From positions 54,856 through 118,855 of the forward strand of contig NZ_RQPI01000014.1 of NCBI RefSeq assembly GCF_003854965.1: DNA of 64,000 nt, given 5' to 3'. Below, in pieces: positions 24,838 to 32,910 of the stretch. The translations under genes and the position numbers were made by a program. Within the stretch, counting starts at the first letter, position 1; each line of letters starts with the position of its first letter. This DNA comes from Paenibacillus rhizophilus (GTDB lineage: Bacteria > Bacillota > Bacilli > Paenibacillales > Paenibacillaceae). The notes under the pieces were generated by a model, which made no database searches, had not been told where the DNA came from, and saw only the letters and a list, made by a program, of their open reading frames with translations.

Positions 24838-25767
24838 CTAATCTCCTCTCTTTGAATCGGTAAGTTCGGGACGGTGTCCCATGGTCCACAAACTCAAAAT
24901 CTCTTCCAAATCCAGGCTGCGTTTCTTGATCATCTTTACGCCCAAATCTGAAAAGCGTTTCTCCAAATCTTGCATCCGCGAGGTAATCACCCTTGCCATA
25001 CCCGGGGTCTGCATCTTCAGCTCCAGCGCCTCCGGAACCTCGGCCGCAAGCTCCGCGAGTTCCGTTTCATCCGCCGCGCTGACCCAGACTTCGCTCCATG
25101 TTCCAAGCAGCTCGTCTTTTTCGGCCATGCCGAGCAGTTCCCCCTTATGCAGCAGGACGATGTAGTCGGCCAGCCGGCGCACCTCCTCAACAATATGCGT
25201 GGAAATGATGATCGTGGCCTCCCGCTCATCCATATAGCGCTGGAACGTCTCGATCATGATCCGCCATGCAAAAGGGTCCAGCCCCGACGAAGGCTCGTCG
25301 AGCAAGAGCAGCTTAGGTCCGGCGGCAAGAACGGCGGCGATTTCGAATTTGCGGCGCTCGCCTTTGGACATTTTACCGAGCCTTACTCCCCGCGGCACTT
25401 CGAATTGCTCTAGCAGCGCCTCAAAATACGCCGGATTCCAGTCCGGGTACCATCGGCTGCGAAAGCAAGCTGCCTCTTCAGGTGTCCAGTGGCTCTCCTC
25501 ATGAATCGGGGATTCCGGCACATAGCCGATGCTCCGCCGGATCTCCATCGGGAGCTCGCCTTCGGCGCTCTTCCCGAACCAGCTTATGGTCCCTTCTTCC
25601 GGAAGCGCCAGCTTCAGCAGCATGCTAAGAAGCGTGCTTTTTCCCGAACCGTTCTGCCCCACAAGCGCGATGATATGCCCCTCCGGCAGCTCCAGGTTGA
25701 TCGGTCCTATCGTTTTGGAGCGCCTTTTCTTGATCACATTCCGCATCTCCACCGCCAGTCGAACCAT
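24838..25767 (-). CDS. ABC transporter ATP-binding protein, YtrB-like
   Basis: 309 residues, a second ATPase. Walker A GQNGSGKST, signature MSKGERRKFEIAAVL, Walker B LLLDEPSSGLDP, STHIVEEVRRL. Ends 3 bases from the NatA-like start and begins 3 bases after the GntR stop. In YtrA-type operons this ATPase pairs with a membrane protein such as the one at 26224. Confidence 0.92.
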   Translation of the reverse strand: MVRLAVEMRNVIKKRRSKTIGPINLELPEGHIIALVGQNGSGKSTLLSMLLKLALPEEGTISWFGKSAEGELPMEIRRSIGYVPESPIHEESHWTPEEAACFRSRWYPDWNPAYFEALLEQFEVPRGVRLGKMSKGERRKFEIAAVLAAGPKLLLLDEPSSGLDPFAWRIMIETFQRYMDEREATIIISTHIVEEVRRLADYIVLLHKGELLGMAEKDELLGTWSEVWVSAADETELAELAAEVPEALELKMQTPGMARVITSRMQDLEKRFSDLGVKMIKKRSLDLEEILSLWTMGHRPELTDSKRGD

Positions 25768-25770
25768 GCC

Positions 25771-26178
25771 TCACTCCCCCTTATTATCCTCTTCCCCGTA
25801 TTTGCGCTTTACCATTTCCCGAAAAAGCTCCTCCAGCTCCTCGCGGCCGAACTGAACGGAACGCCCGGCATCCACCGCCGCCTCCAGCGCTTTGCGGACC
25901 GTCTCCCGCCTGAACTCCTCTCTCGCCCCGTCTCCGACATGGGAGACAAAGGTTCCGGTTCCCTGCCGCGTCCGCAGCAGTCCTTCGCCCTCCAGATCCT
26001 GATACACCCGGCGGACCGTAATCACGCTGCATTTCAAATCCCCCGCAAATTCCCGGATCGAGGGCAGCAGCGTCCCTTCCGCAAGATTACCGCTTATAAT
26101 CAGCGACCGTAGCTGCGTCTCAATCTGGTGGTACAGCGGCTCCGCGCTTTTGTCATCAATTTGTATAGGAATCCACAA
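25771..26178 (-). CDS. GntR family regulator, YtrA subfamily
   Basis: 135 residues: N-terminal winged helix (SAEPLYHQIETQLRSLIISG, LPSIREFAGDLKCSVITVRRVYQDLE) and a short C-terminal dimer segment, the YtrA layout. TTG start (LWIPIQIDD). Such regulators repress their own ABC operon and respond to cell-wall antibiotics in Bacillus. It is second in the operon; a palindrome overlaps the operon start site. Confidence 0.9.
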   Translation of the reverse strand: MWIPIQIDDKSAEPLYHQIETQLRSLIISGNLAEGTLLPSIREFAGDLKCSVITVRRVYQDLEGEGLLRTRQGTGTFVSHVGDGAREEFRRETVRKALEAAVDAGRSVQFGREELEELFREMVKRKYGEEDNKGE

Positions 26179-26223
26179 TGCTTACACCGCCTTCCCGCCC
26201 GCCGGCCAATCCGTCCCCCGCCA

Positions 26224-26952
26224 TCATACAAGGTCCCGGCTCTTCAATCTGTGAATCGTCCATCTGGAGAACAGCTGCACGGACACCGTGCCCGCAAGCA
26301 GCGTTCCCCACATCAGGGGAGACAGTAGCCCCCATTCCTTCGAGCAGGCGAGGCTGTAGAACAGCAGGTTGCCTCCGGTAAATTCGACCAGCATAGCAAC
26401 TCCAAAGGAAACGAGCATGATCAGCAGAAGCAGCCAAAAATAGGCTTTTCCGCTGTATAGAAACTCGATAAAAATGAACAAACCCGTTACTGCCAATCCA
26501 TAGCCGATCCAGGTAAAAGAAAACACGACATACCCGAGCGGAGAAATGGAAGCTCTGAGATGGCCGGCGAGCGCGTAGACCAGCCCAAAGAACAATACGC
26601 CGTTCAGCGCGAAGCACATGACCGATTGCAGCTTTCTTTTGCACAAGACGGCATTCAGCGGGATGGGCAGGCTTCGCAGGTACGCCAGCATTTTCGTATA
26701 AGAATCCTCGCTCCAAGACTTGATCGCACGGCGGGAATACGCATAGCCGAGGGATGGAATCATCGCCAGCAGCAAATAGTCGGGCAACACGCTTCGCTGA
26801 TGGGTCTCCGCCGAATCATTGATGAGCAGTCCCATCAGTCCCCCCAGATAGGTCATAGCGACGATAGTGAACAAAGCGGTGAACATCAGCCTTATTTTGT
26901 CGCCCCGCAAATCCCCCCGGAGCATAAACCAGGAATCTTTCCATGTTTGCAT
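26224..26952 (-). CDS. ABC-type membrane protein of the GntR operon
   Basis: About 242 residues with six hydrophobic segments (MFTALFTIVAMTYLGGLMGLL near 30-50, AYFWLLLLIMLVSFGVAMLVEF). Start taken at ATG 26952 with GAGG 9 bases upstream. No motif names it; by position it is the membrane partner of the YtrB-like ATPase. Confidence 0.8.
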   Translation of the reverse strand: MQTWKDSWFMLRGDLRGDKIRLMFTALFTIVAMTYLGGLMGLLINDSAETHQRSVLPDYLLLAMIPSLGYAYSRRAIKSWSEDSYTKMLAYLRSLPIPLNAVLCKRKLQSVMCFALNGVLFFGLVYALAGHLRASISPLGYVVFSFTWIGYGLAVTGLFIFIEFLYSGKAYFWLLLLIMLVSFGVAMLVEFTGGNLLFYSLACSKEWGLLSPLMWGTLLAGTVSVQLFSRWTIHRLKSRDLV

Positions 26953-26994
26953 GAAGGTTAACCTCGCTTTAATCAAGTGATTATGTGTGATTAC

Positions 26995-27012
26995 TGTATA
27001 TATCTATATACA
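26995..27012. promoter_or_regulatory. palindrome, candidate GntR operator
   Basis: TGTATATATCTATATACA, 8-bp arms around TC, placed at the predicted transcription start of the ABC operon. Confidence 0.6.
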
Positions 27013-27013
27013 C

Positions 27014-27042
27014 AGTATATGTCCTTATTTTTCCATTGTCAA
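27014..27042 (-). promoter_or_regulatory. sigma-A promoter of the ABC operon
   Basis: Minus strand: TTGACA (27037-27042), 17-base spacer, TATACT (27014-27019). Confidence 0.85.
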
Positions 27043-27076
27043 TAAGTGGAACAAAATATCTGTGTTGGCATAGCCG

Positions 27077-27104
27077 TTGACATATCGCAAAACGTCGATA
27101 TAAT
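27077..27104 (+). promoter_or_regulatory. sigma-A promoter of the ArsR gene
   Basis: TTGACA (27077-27082), 16-base spacer, TATAAT (27099-27104). The ATG begins 7 bases after the -10, so the mRNA is predicted to be leaderless. Confidence 0.85.
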
Positions 27105-27110
27105 GGTTAC

Positions 27111-27422
27111 ATGAAGCCAATTGACCCCATTGAAGTATTCAAGGCACTGTCTAATGAAGCGCGTCTTCAAATCTTGGATTGGTTAAAAGATCCGAAAGCC
27201 CATTTTGGCCCCCAGGGAGGCGTAGATCTTATCGAGGTTGGGGTATGCGTCAGCCAGATTACATCGAAACTGAATATGACCCAATCGACTACATCTCAAT
27301 ATTTATCCGTTCTGCAGCGGGCTGGACTCGTACATGCGACTCGGCTGGGCAAATGGACATATTATAGAAGAGATGAAGAGGCAATCAAAGAAATTGCTTC
27401 CTACATTCAGCACGACCTTTAA
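27111..27422 (+). CDS. ArsR family transcriptional regulator
   Basis: 103-residue winged-helix repressor: VFKALSNEARLQILDWL, then VSQITSKLNMTQSTTSQYLSVLQRAGLV (recognition helix) and GKWTYYRRDEEAI (wing). No metal-binding ELCVCDL box; a single Cys in VGVCVSQ near residue 46 could sense redox or electrophiles. No SD: the promoter -10 is 7 bases from the ATG. Precedes an NAD(P)H oxidoreductase with a large inverted repeat between. Confidence 0.9.
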   Translation: MKPIDPIEVFKALSNEARLQILDWLKDPKAHFGPQGGVDLIEVGVCVSQITSKLNMTQSTTSQYLSVLQRAGLVHATRLGKWTYYRRDEEAIKEIASYIQHDL

Positions 27423-27432
27423 GTCATAAGGA

Positions 27433-27461
27433 CTGGATTCAAACCGTTGAATTCAGTTTTT
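27433..27461 (+). terminator. terminator of the ArsR gene
   Basis: CTGGATTCAA (27433-27442)/TTGAATTCAG (27447-27456) 10-bp stem, 4-base loop, then T5. Confidence 0.75.
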
Positions 27462-27477
27462 ATATATAAAATAAATC

Positions 27478-27544
27478 GATAATTCGAGATTTGTAACTGA
27501 ATCTTTTTATTTTTAACCAACAAATCGACATTTCTCGAATTATC
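27478..27544. promoter_or_regulatory. inverted repeat before the oxidoreductase, candidate ArsR operator
   Basis: GATAATTCGAGA (27478-27489) and TCTCGAATTATC (27533-27544) are exact complements 43 bases apart, between the ArsR terminator and the oxidoreductase start. Fits control of the gene at 27571. Confidence 0.5.
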
Positions 27545-27570
27545 AACATCCAAAAAAAGGAGTTGTTCTC

Positions 27571-28146
27571 ATGTCCAACCGTTCCACCCCGTCCGGCAGC
27601 GCCGCAACGCTCGTGATCGTTGCGCATCCGGATTTGGAGTCATCCCGGATTAATAAACGGCTCGCGGCCGAGCTTGAACGAAGAGGCAACGTTACCATTC
27701 ACCGGCTGTACGAGACTTATCCGGACGAAAAGATCGACGTCGCCCGCGAGCAGGCGCTGCTCACGTCTCATGACCGTATCGTGTTTCAATTCCCGTTGTT
27801 CTGGTACAGCTCGCCTTCCTTGCTGAAGAAATGGATGGATGAAGTATTTGAGCTCGGCTTCGCGCACGGCAGAGGCGGCGATAAGCTGAATGGCAAGGAA
27901 CTCCTCATTGCCATCTCATCGGGCGGCGCGGAGAGCATGTACCAAGCCGGAGGCTTCCATAATTACTCTTACAGCGAGCTGCTGCGGCCGTTCCAGCAGA
28001 CCGCCAATCTGGCCGGAATGATCTACCTGCCGCCCTTTGCTGTGGGCGGAATTCGCGAAGTGACCGACGAACAGCTCGAGAAGTATGCGGCGTATTACGC
28101 CGACTATGTGGAGGGACGGCCCGCCCTCTCCCGCACGCGAGGTTAA
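27571..28146 (+). CDS. NAD(P)H oxidoreductase, flavodoxin fold (KefF/YwrO-like)
   Basis: 191 residues, FMN quinone reductase family. TLVIVAHPDLESSRINKRL (phosphate loop), FQFPLFWYSSPSLLKKWMDEVF and the glycine-rich SSGGAESMYQAGG are family marks. AAGGAG precedes the ATG. Likely regulated by the upstream ArsR protein through the inverted repeat, as a quinone or electrophile response pair. Confidence 0.92.
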   Translation: MSNRSTPSGSAATLVIVAHPDLESSRINKRLAAELERRGNVTIHRLYETYPDEKIDVAREQALLTSHDRIVFQFPLFWYSSPSLLKKWMDEVFELGFAHGRGGDKLNGKELLIAISSGGAESMYQAGGFHNYSYSELLRPFQQTANLAGMIYLPPFAVGGIREVTDEQLEKYAAYYADYVEGRPALSRTRG

Positions 28147-28305
28147 CCGAAAGCCGCGTCGCCGAAGACAACCCGCCGGCGTCATTCTGTCGGCAGTAGA
28201 CGGAAGGAGCCGGGAGGGGCCCGCGCCGCGATAGCTGTACGGGTACCTAACCCCGATAGCGGCATGGGCGCCTAAGCTTTATATCCCCCGGCCGGACGCG
28301 CAAAC

Positions 28306-28359
28306 AACAACAGACTGCCCCTTAAGCGGCTATTTCCGCTTAAAGAGCAGTCTGTTGTT
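28306..28359. terminator. bidirectional terminator between convergent genes
   Basis: 13-bp arms AACAACAGACTGC/GCAGTCTGTTGTT with inner TAAGCGG/CCGCTTA; lies between the + oxidoreductase and the leftward AraC gene. Confidence 0.8.
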
Positions 28360-28423
28360 TTGATTCACAGGCCCTCAGAAGCCCGCAAGCTTCCCCGCTT
28401 CTTTTTTCCGAATCACTCTCCCC

Positions 28424-30772
28424 CTATTCGCCCTCCGTCTCCCTTAGTCCGGCGTCTTCCGGGTTCGGCGCATGCTGGAGACGGTATTCCATCGGAGATA
28501 TCCCCTCGCTTTTTCGGAAAGCGCGAATAAAGGTATTCCGGTTATTAAATCCGACCGAAGCCCAAATATCTTGAATCAGCATCGTGGAGTTCGCCAGCAG
28601 CTCCTTCGCCTTCTGAATCCGCAGCTCCTGCAAATATTGATTAAACGGTTTGCCGAGCTCCTTCTTCAGCAGGCGGGACATATAGTTCGGCGTCGTATGG
28701 AACTTGTCGGCCAGAAACTCCAGATGAATATCCTCCTGATAATTGGCGTCGATGAAAGGCTTGAAGGCCAGAGACTCCAGCTTGCCTGCCTGCGGCTCGA
28801 TGGTGTCCATGATTTTATTGAAATAGCCGTAAATGAATTCCGTCATGCCTTCAACCGAAATCGGGTGCTCGGACAGGATCATGCGGATATATTCCCGGTA
28901 CGTTGCCTCGGGCAGCGTCTTGTCTTTATGCTTCAACACCTGCGAACCGATCACGAAGAGATGCATATACAGCTCTTTAATCGTAAAATCGCTCAGCCCC
29001 ATCGCAACATGATTCCGAATAACCTTGTCCAGCAGTTCAAACAGCTCTTCCCGTTTAACGGACGCGAGCAGGTTGAATATTTTTTTATCGTCATTTGTAT
29101 TAAGCAAGATGATTACAGACTCTTCATCTTCCTTCTGATAATAATGCAGCCGCTTATCCTCGAACGGCGACAGCCTCCACATCGCTTTCATCGCTTCCAA
29201 GTAAGACTCCTGAAGCCCGTCAAAGCCCTGATGAATATTACCCATGCCAATAAACAAATCATGCATGATTTCGTCATGGCGGAACAGGCTGAACAGACCC
29301 TCAAAATAATCCGAAAGCTCCCGCCGATCCGCATCCCTCGGAAGATTGACAAGCAGACAGAACACATTCGATTCGATTTCCACCAGAATGCTCTGATATC
29401 CCGCCAGCGTATTCGCCTTGAGAAGGCTTGCCATTTTGTCATAATACGTATTCTGCTCAGCGCTGCTGTAATCCATATAGAAGGCTTTCGTGAATTTGGT
29501 CCGGATCAGCGCCGCCGCGAAATAATCGTGCTTGAATGTGATTCCGCATTTCTCCAGAAAAGAGCTGATGCCTTGTTCGTCGGGAATCCGGTTAAACCGC
29601 AGCATCCGAACGACCCATTGCTCCAAAGCGAGCGGCGAAATCGAGGTCAGGCTGTTGTTCAACAGGTCCATATTGTCCATCATCCGGTGAAACTCCCGGT
29701 CCAGCACCTTATATTCGTCGGCAGCCGGCTCCGGGGACGGCGATATTTTAACGATGAGCGATTGAATCGGCGCATACAGCTTCCTACTGAACAGGAAAGA
29801 CAGAAGAACCGACAGCACAAGCGCGATCAAAGACAGTGTAACTCCCCAATACTTCACGTGTTTCATGCTGTCGCGAATGTCCGAGACGGGTACCAGGGCA
29901 ATCATGTTCAAGTTTTTAAAAACAAAACGGGTGCTCATTTGAATCGCAAGCATGTCCTTTTCCCCCACTGTTGTTCTCAAAACGGGCGAGCCGGAAGACT
30001 GGAACTGATTGACGAAATCCCGAATGTCTTCCCTGGGCTCGTTCATTTCAGTGGACGCGATAAGCTGCTGACTATCATCCACGATAAAAAGCATACTGTT
30101 CGGGGTCAGCTTGGAGCTTGCGAGCGACTCGATAATCGGATCAACCTTGAGATTGATCACATACAAATCATTGGACCGGTATTCGGCAATGGCCGTCTGA
30201 ACAATCGGGAGGATATACGCGCCGTTCCGTGAACTCGACCTGGAAGGCGGGAGAATCTGAAACGGCCGGCTCTGCGACCCGTAATTCTCCCAAAATGGCT
30301 TCGGGTATTGTTCGAGTGCGTTTTTCCTGCCAAAAAAATCTGTGGCGGAATAGGTTCCCTGATCGCTGATGATGAGATTGTCTTTCTTCTTATAAATAAA
30401 AACGCTGTCCACATATTCGCCCATACGGCTAATTCGGCTCAGGGAATGGATGGTCTGTGACACAATAGCATATTGGGACGGATGGTCCACATTGAAACTG
30501 GAAGAGAACAGCTGCATGACGTCCGCATCCAAAGAAAGAAGATAATTGGAATTGTAGATCCCCGTAAACACGTTATTCAGGCCGTCCGCAATATTGGAAA
30601 GAGATTTGTTGTAATTCTGCTCCAGCTCGGATTCAAAATACCATAAATTGACCCGATACGTGATCAGATTGATCAATTGAATCAGCAGAGAGACGACGAG
30701 GAAGAAAAAGAAAAAACGGTACAGTAAACTCCGAAAAGCCCCCTTCATGAGTGAACGCGTAATCTTCAGCAT
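28424..30772 (-). CDS. membrane-anchored AraC family regulator (YesN/YtdP-type)
   Basis: 782 residues. First helix at about 15-38 (FFFFFLVVSLLIQLINLI), extracytoplasmic sensor domain to about 300, second helix YWGVTLSLIALVLSVLLSFL, a cytoplasmic linker, and two AraC HTH motifs at about 685-775 (LEFLADKFHTTPNYMSRLLK; IQDIWASVGFNNRNTFIRAF). Such one-component regulators sense a sugar outside the cell and activate the neighbouring CUT1 transporter. Divergent from that transporter; GACAT repeats lie between. Confidence 0.92.
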   Translation of the reverse strand: MLKITRSLMKGAFRSLLYRFFFFFLVVSLLIQLINLITYRVNLWYFESELEQNYNKSLSNIADGLNNVFTGIYNSNYLLSLDADVMQLFSSSFNVDHPSQYAIVSQTIHSLSRISRMGEYVDSVFIYKKKDNLIISDQGTYSATDFFGRKNALEQYPKPFWENYGSQSRPFQILPPSRSSSRNGAYILPIVQTAIAEYRSNDLYVINLKVDPIIESLASSKLTPNSMLFIVDDSQQLIASTEMNEPREDIRDFVNQFQSSGSPVLRTTVGEKDMLAIQMSTRFVFKNLNMIALVPVSDIRDSMKHVKYWGVTLSLIALVLSVLLSFLFSRKLYAPIQSLIVKISPSPEPAADEYKVLDREFHRMMDNMDLLNNSLTSISPLALEQWVVRMLRFNRIPDEQGISSFLEKCGITFKHDYFAAALIRTKFTKAFYMDYSSAEQNTYYDKMASLLKANTLAGYQSILVEIESNVFCLLVNLPRDADRRELSDYFEGLFSLFRHDEIMHDLFIGMGNIHQGFDGLQESYLEAMKAMWRLSPFEDKRLHYYQKEDEESVIILLNTNDDKKIFNLLASVKREELFELLDKVIRNHVAMGLSDFTIKELYMHLFVIGSQVLKHKDKTLPEATYREYIRMILSEHPISVEGMTEFIYGYFNKIMDTIEPQAGKLESLAFKPFIDANYQEDIHLEFLADKFHTTPNYMSRLLKKELGKPFNQYLQELRIQKAKELLANSTMLIQDIWASVGFNNRNTFIRAFRKSEGISPMEYRLQHAPNPEDAGLRETEGE

Positions 30773-30804
30773 CTGTAATGTCTACCCCCTGAAGATAAGT
30801 TAGG

Positions 30805-30942
30805 TTATATTATGTCTCCAAAAAGATTGATCTGTCAACAAAATGTGACATAATATGACGCATATAGGCTAGGAATGAGACATAAATCATTTTTGTACAC
30901 TCGAAAATCGCTCAATCAGGTCAAGTTTTGTGACATCATGTC
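30805..30942. promoter_or_regulatory. repeated GACAT sites, candidate AraC binding region
   Basis: TTATATTATGTC (30805-30816) and GACATAATATGA (30847-30858) form an inverted repeat; GAGACATAAA (about 30877) and palindrome GACATCATGTC (30932-30942) repeat the half-site. All lie between regulator and transporter. Confidence 0.45.
30809..30838 (-). promoter_or_regulatory. promoter of the AraC-type regulator
   Basis: Minus strand TTGACA (30833-30838), 18 bases, CATAAT (30809-30814). Confidence 0.6.
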
Positions 30943-31022
30943 GAAAGTGTCTGTTTCGCCGGGATATCCTCGTAGCTTTTAATAAGGGTGTGGGCAGCAG
31001 CCAAGAAAGGGGATGATCGCAA

Positions 31023-31988
31023 ATGGAAAACACCATAGCGAAGGAAAAGAAAAGCTTGGTCATCAAACAGAAAGGAATGAGGCGTATAAGTTTAGGAGTC
31101 TATTTTAGAAGAAATATTCATTACTATATCCTTCTAATCCTTCCGGTCTTGTATTTTGTTGTCTTCCGTTACGGTCCTATCATTGGAAACGTGCTGGCTT
31201 TTCGCAGGTATGTTCCCGGCGGGTCCATCTACGGCAAAGAATGGGTGGGTTTGAAATACTTCAAACTTTTTCTTGGCGATCCTAATTTTTGGGTGGCCTT
31301 TAAAAACACCTGGCTTCTGAGCTTCTATCATCTGCTCATTACGGTTCCGGTTGCCATTCTGTTCGCCCTGCTCGTCAATGAAATTAAATCGGGCAAGCTT
31401 CGCAGCGCGGTCCAGACGATCTCTTATTTCCCCAATTTCATCTCGATCGTCGTCGTAATCGGCTTAATGAAGGAGCTGCTCTCGCCAACCTACGGCCTGA
31501 TCAACAAGGGGCTGGAAATGATTGGGATTGATCCGATCTTCTTCATGAATGAACCCGGATGGTTTCGCTCCCTGTATATTTCCTCGGAAGTCTGGCAGTA
31601 TACCGGATGGAACTCCATCATCTTCTTCGCCGCTATCTCTTCTATCGATCCCCAGCTCTATGAAGCTGCGGAAGTGGACGGCGCGGGGCGTCTGAAGCAA
31701 ATCATTCATGTCACCATACCGCAAATTATGCCTACAATCACCGTCGTCTATATTTTATCGCTTGGGCAATTAATGAGTGTTGCGTTTGAAAAGGTGCTGC
31801 TGATGTATACGCCAAGCAATTCCCAGGTAAGCGACGTTATTGAAACATTCGTTTACCGGATTGGGCTGGAAAGCAGCAATTACAGCTATGCGACGGCTGT
31901 CGGGTTGTTTAGCGGAGTTCTGGGGCTTGTAATCGTCATAATAGCCAACTACCTTTCCAAAAAGGTTACCCGTTACTCACTCTATTAA
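31023..31988 (+). CDS. lplB: sugar ABC transporter permease, LplB-like
   Basis: 321 residues, six helices, CUT1 family. N-terminal YYILLILPVLYFVVFRYGPIIGNVLAFR and the ATPase-contact EAA loop YEAAEVDGAGRLKQIIHVTIPQI. GGGGATGATC precedes the ATG. Works with the YtcP-like permease and the lipoprotein that follow; the ATPase is not encoded here and is probably a shared MsmX-type protein. Confidence 0.92.
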   Translation: MENTIAKEKKSLVIKQKGMRRISLGVYFRRNIHYYILLILPVLYFVVFRYGPIIGNVLAFRRYVPGGSIYGKEWVGLKYFKLFLGDPNFWVAFKNTWLLSFYHLLITVPVAILFALLVNEIKSGKLRSAVQTISYFPNFISIVVVIGLMKELLSPTYGLINKGLEMIGIDPIFFMNEPGWFRSLYISSEVWQYTGWNSIIFFAAISSIDPQLYEAAEVDGAGRLKQIIHVTIPQIMPTITVVYILSLGQLMSVAFEKVLLMYTPSNSQVSDVIETFVYRIGLESSNYSYATAVGLFSGVLGLVIVIIANYLSKKVTRYSLY

Positions 31989-32013
31989 TTCCTCCCGGGA
32001 AGGAGCGCCTTTC

Positions 32014-32886
32014 ATGCATTATCGAAAAACAATGGAATTCCGTGTGTTCTCGGTGATCAACTTTCTATTTATGGCCTTGGTCATCTTCGGTGTCACTCTG
32101 CCTTTTCTTCATCTGCTGGCCGTTTCTTTCAGCGATTCGGCTGCGAACACGAGCGGCAAAGTCAAGTTTCTTCCCATTGGGATGAATATGGAGGCCTACA
32201 AGTTTATTTTTCAACACCCAAGTATTCTGGGCGGCTTCTGGAACGCTATTGTACAGACGGCAGTCGGAACCCTAATCAGCATCTTCATGATGACCATTTG
32301 CGCCTATCCGTTGTCCAAGCCCATCAAAGGGCGGAAAGTGATGATCTGGCTGATCATGCTGACCATGTTTTTCAATGGAGGCCTGATTCCGACCTATATG
32401 CTGGTAAAAGGGCTGGGGCTGCTGGATACGCTGGGGGCCATCGTGCTGCCTTTGTGCATCACGCCATATTTTCTAATGATCATGATTAATTTCTTTCAGA
32501 GTTTTCCGGATAATCTTGAGGAGTCCGCGTTAATAGACGGTTTGAATCCGATTCAGATTTTGTTTAGGATCGTTCTTCCGTTGTCCAAGACAATCATGGC
32601 CACCATGATCCTGTTCCTGGTCGTTATGTATTGGAACAACTGGTTCAATTCCTTGATTTATTTGAACAGTCCAGACAAGTACCCGATCATGCTGATTGTC
32701 CGGAATATTCTGGACGGAGCCAATCTGGTGAACGGTTCACTTACGGGAACCAACCTGGAGAAGCTGTCGACGGCTTCGTTGAAATCCGCTGCCATCATGG
32801 CGACAACATTGCCCATTTTTTGCGTCATTCCATTCGTCCAGAAGCATTTCACCAAAGGCGTTCTGCTCGGAGCGGTTAAAGGATAA
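32014..32886 (+). CDS. ytcP: carbohydrate ABC transporter permease, YtcP-like
   Basis: 290 residues, six helices. EAA loop EESALIDGLNPIQILFRIVLPL, and C-terminal PFVQKHFTKGVLLGAVKG, the standard end of YtcP proteins. SD GGAAGGAG. 25 bases after the LplB-like gene. Confidence 0.93.
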   Translation: MHYRKTMEFRVFSVINFLFMALVIFGVTLPFLHLLAVSFSDSAANTSGKVKFLPIGMNMEAYKFIFQHPSILGGFWNAIVQTAVGTLISIFMMTICAYPLSKPIKGRKVMIWLIMLTMFFNGGLIPTYMLVKGLGLLDTLGAIVLPLCITPYFLMIMINFFQSFPDNLEESALIDGLNPIQILFRIVLPLSKTIMATMILFLVVMYWNNWFNSLIYLNSPDKYPIMLIVRNILDGANLVNGSLTGTNLEKLSTASLKSAAIMATTLPIFCVIPFVQKHFTKGVLLGAVKG

Positions 32887-32910
32887 TTCCAATAGGAGGC
32901 ATGATGATTT

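Noticed and set aside
28472..30232. 586-codon open frame on the + strand
   Set aside because: It lies wholly antisense to the AraC-type regulator, whose domains are clear; high GC keeps the opposite frame open.
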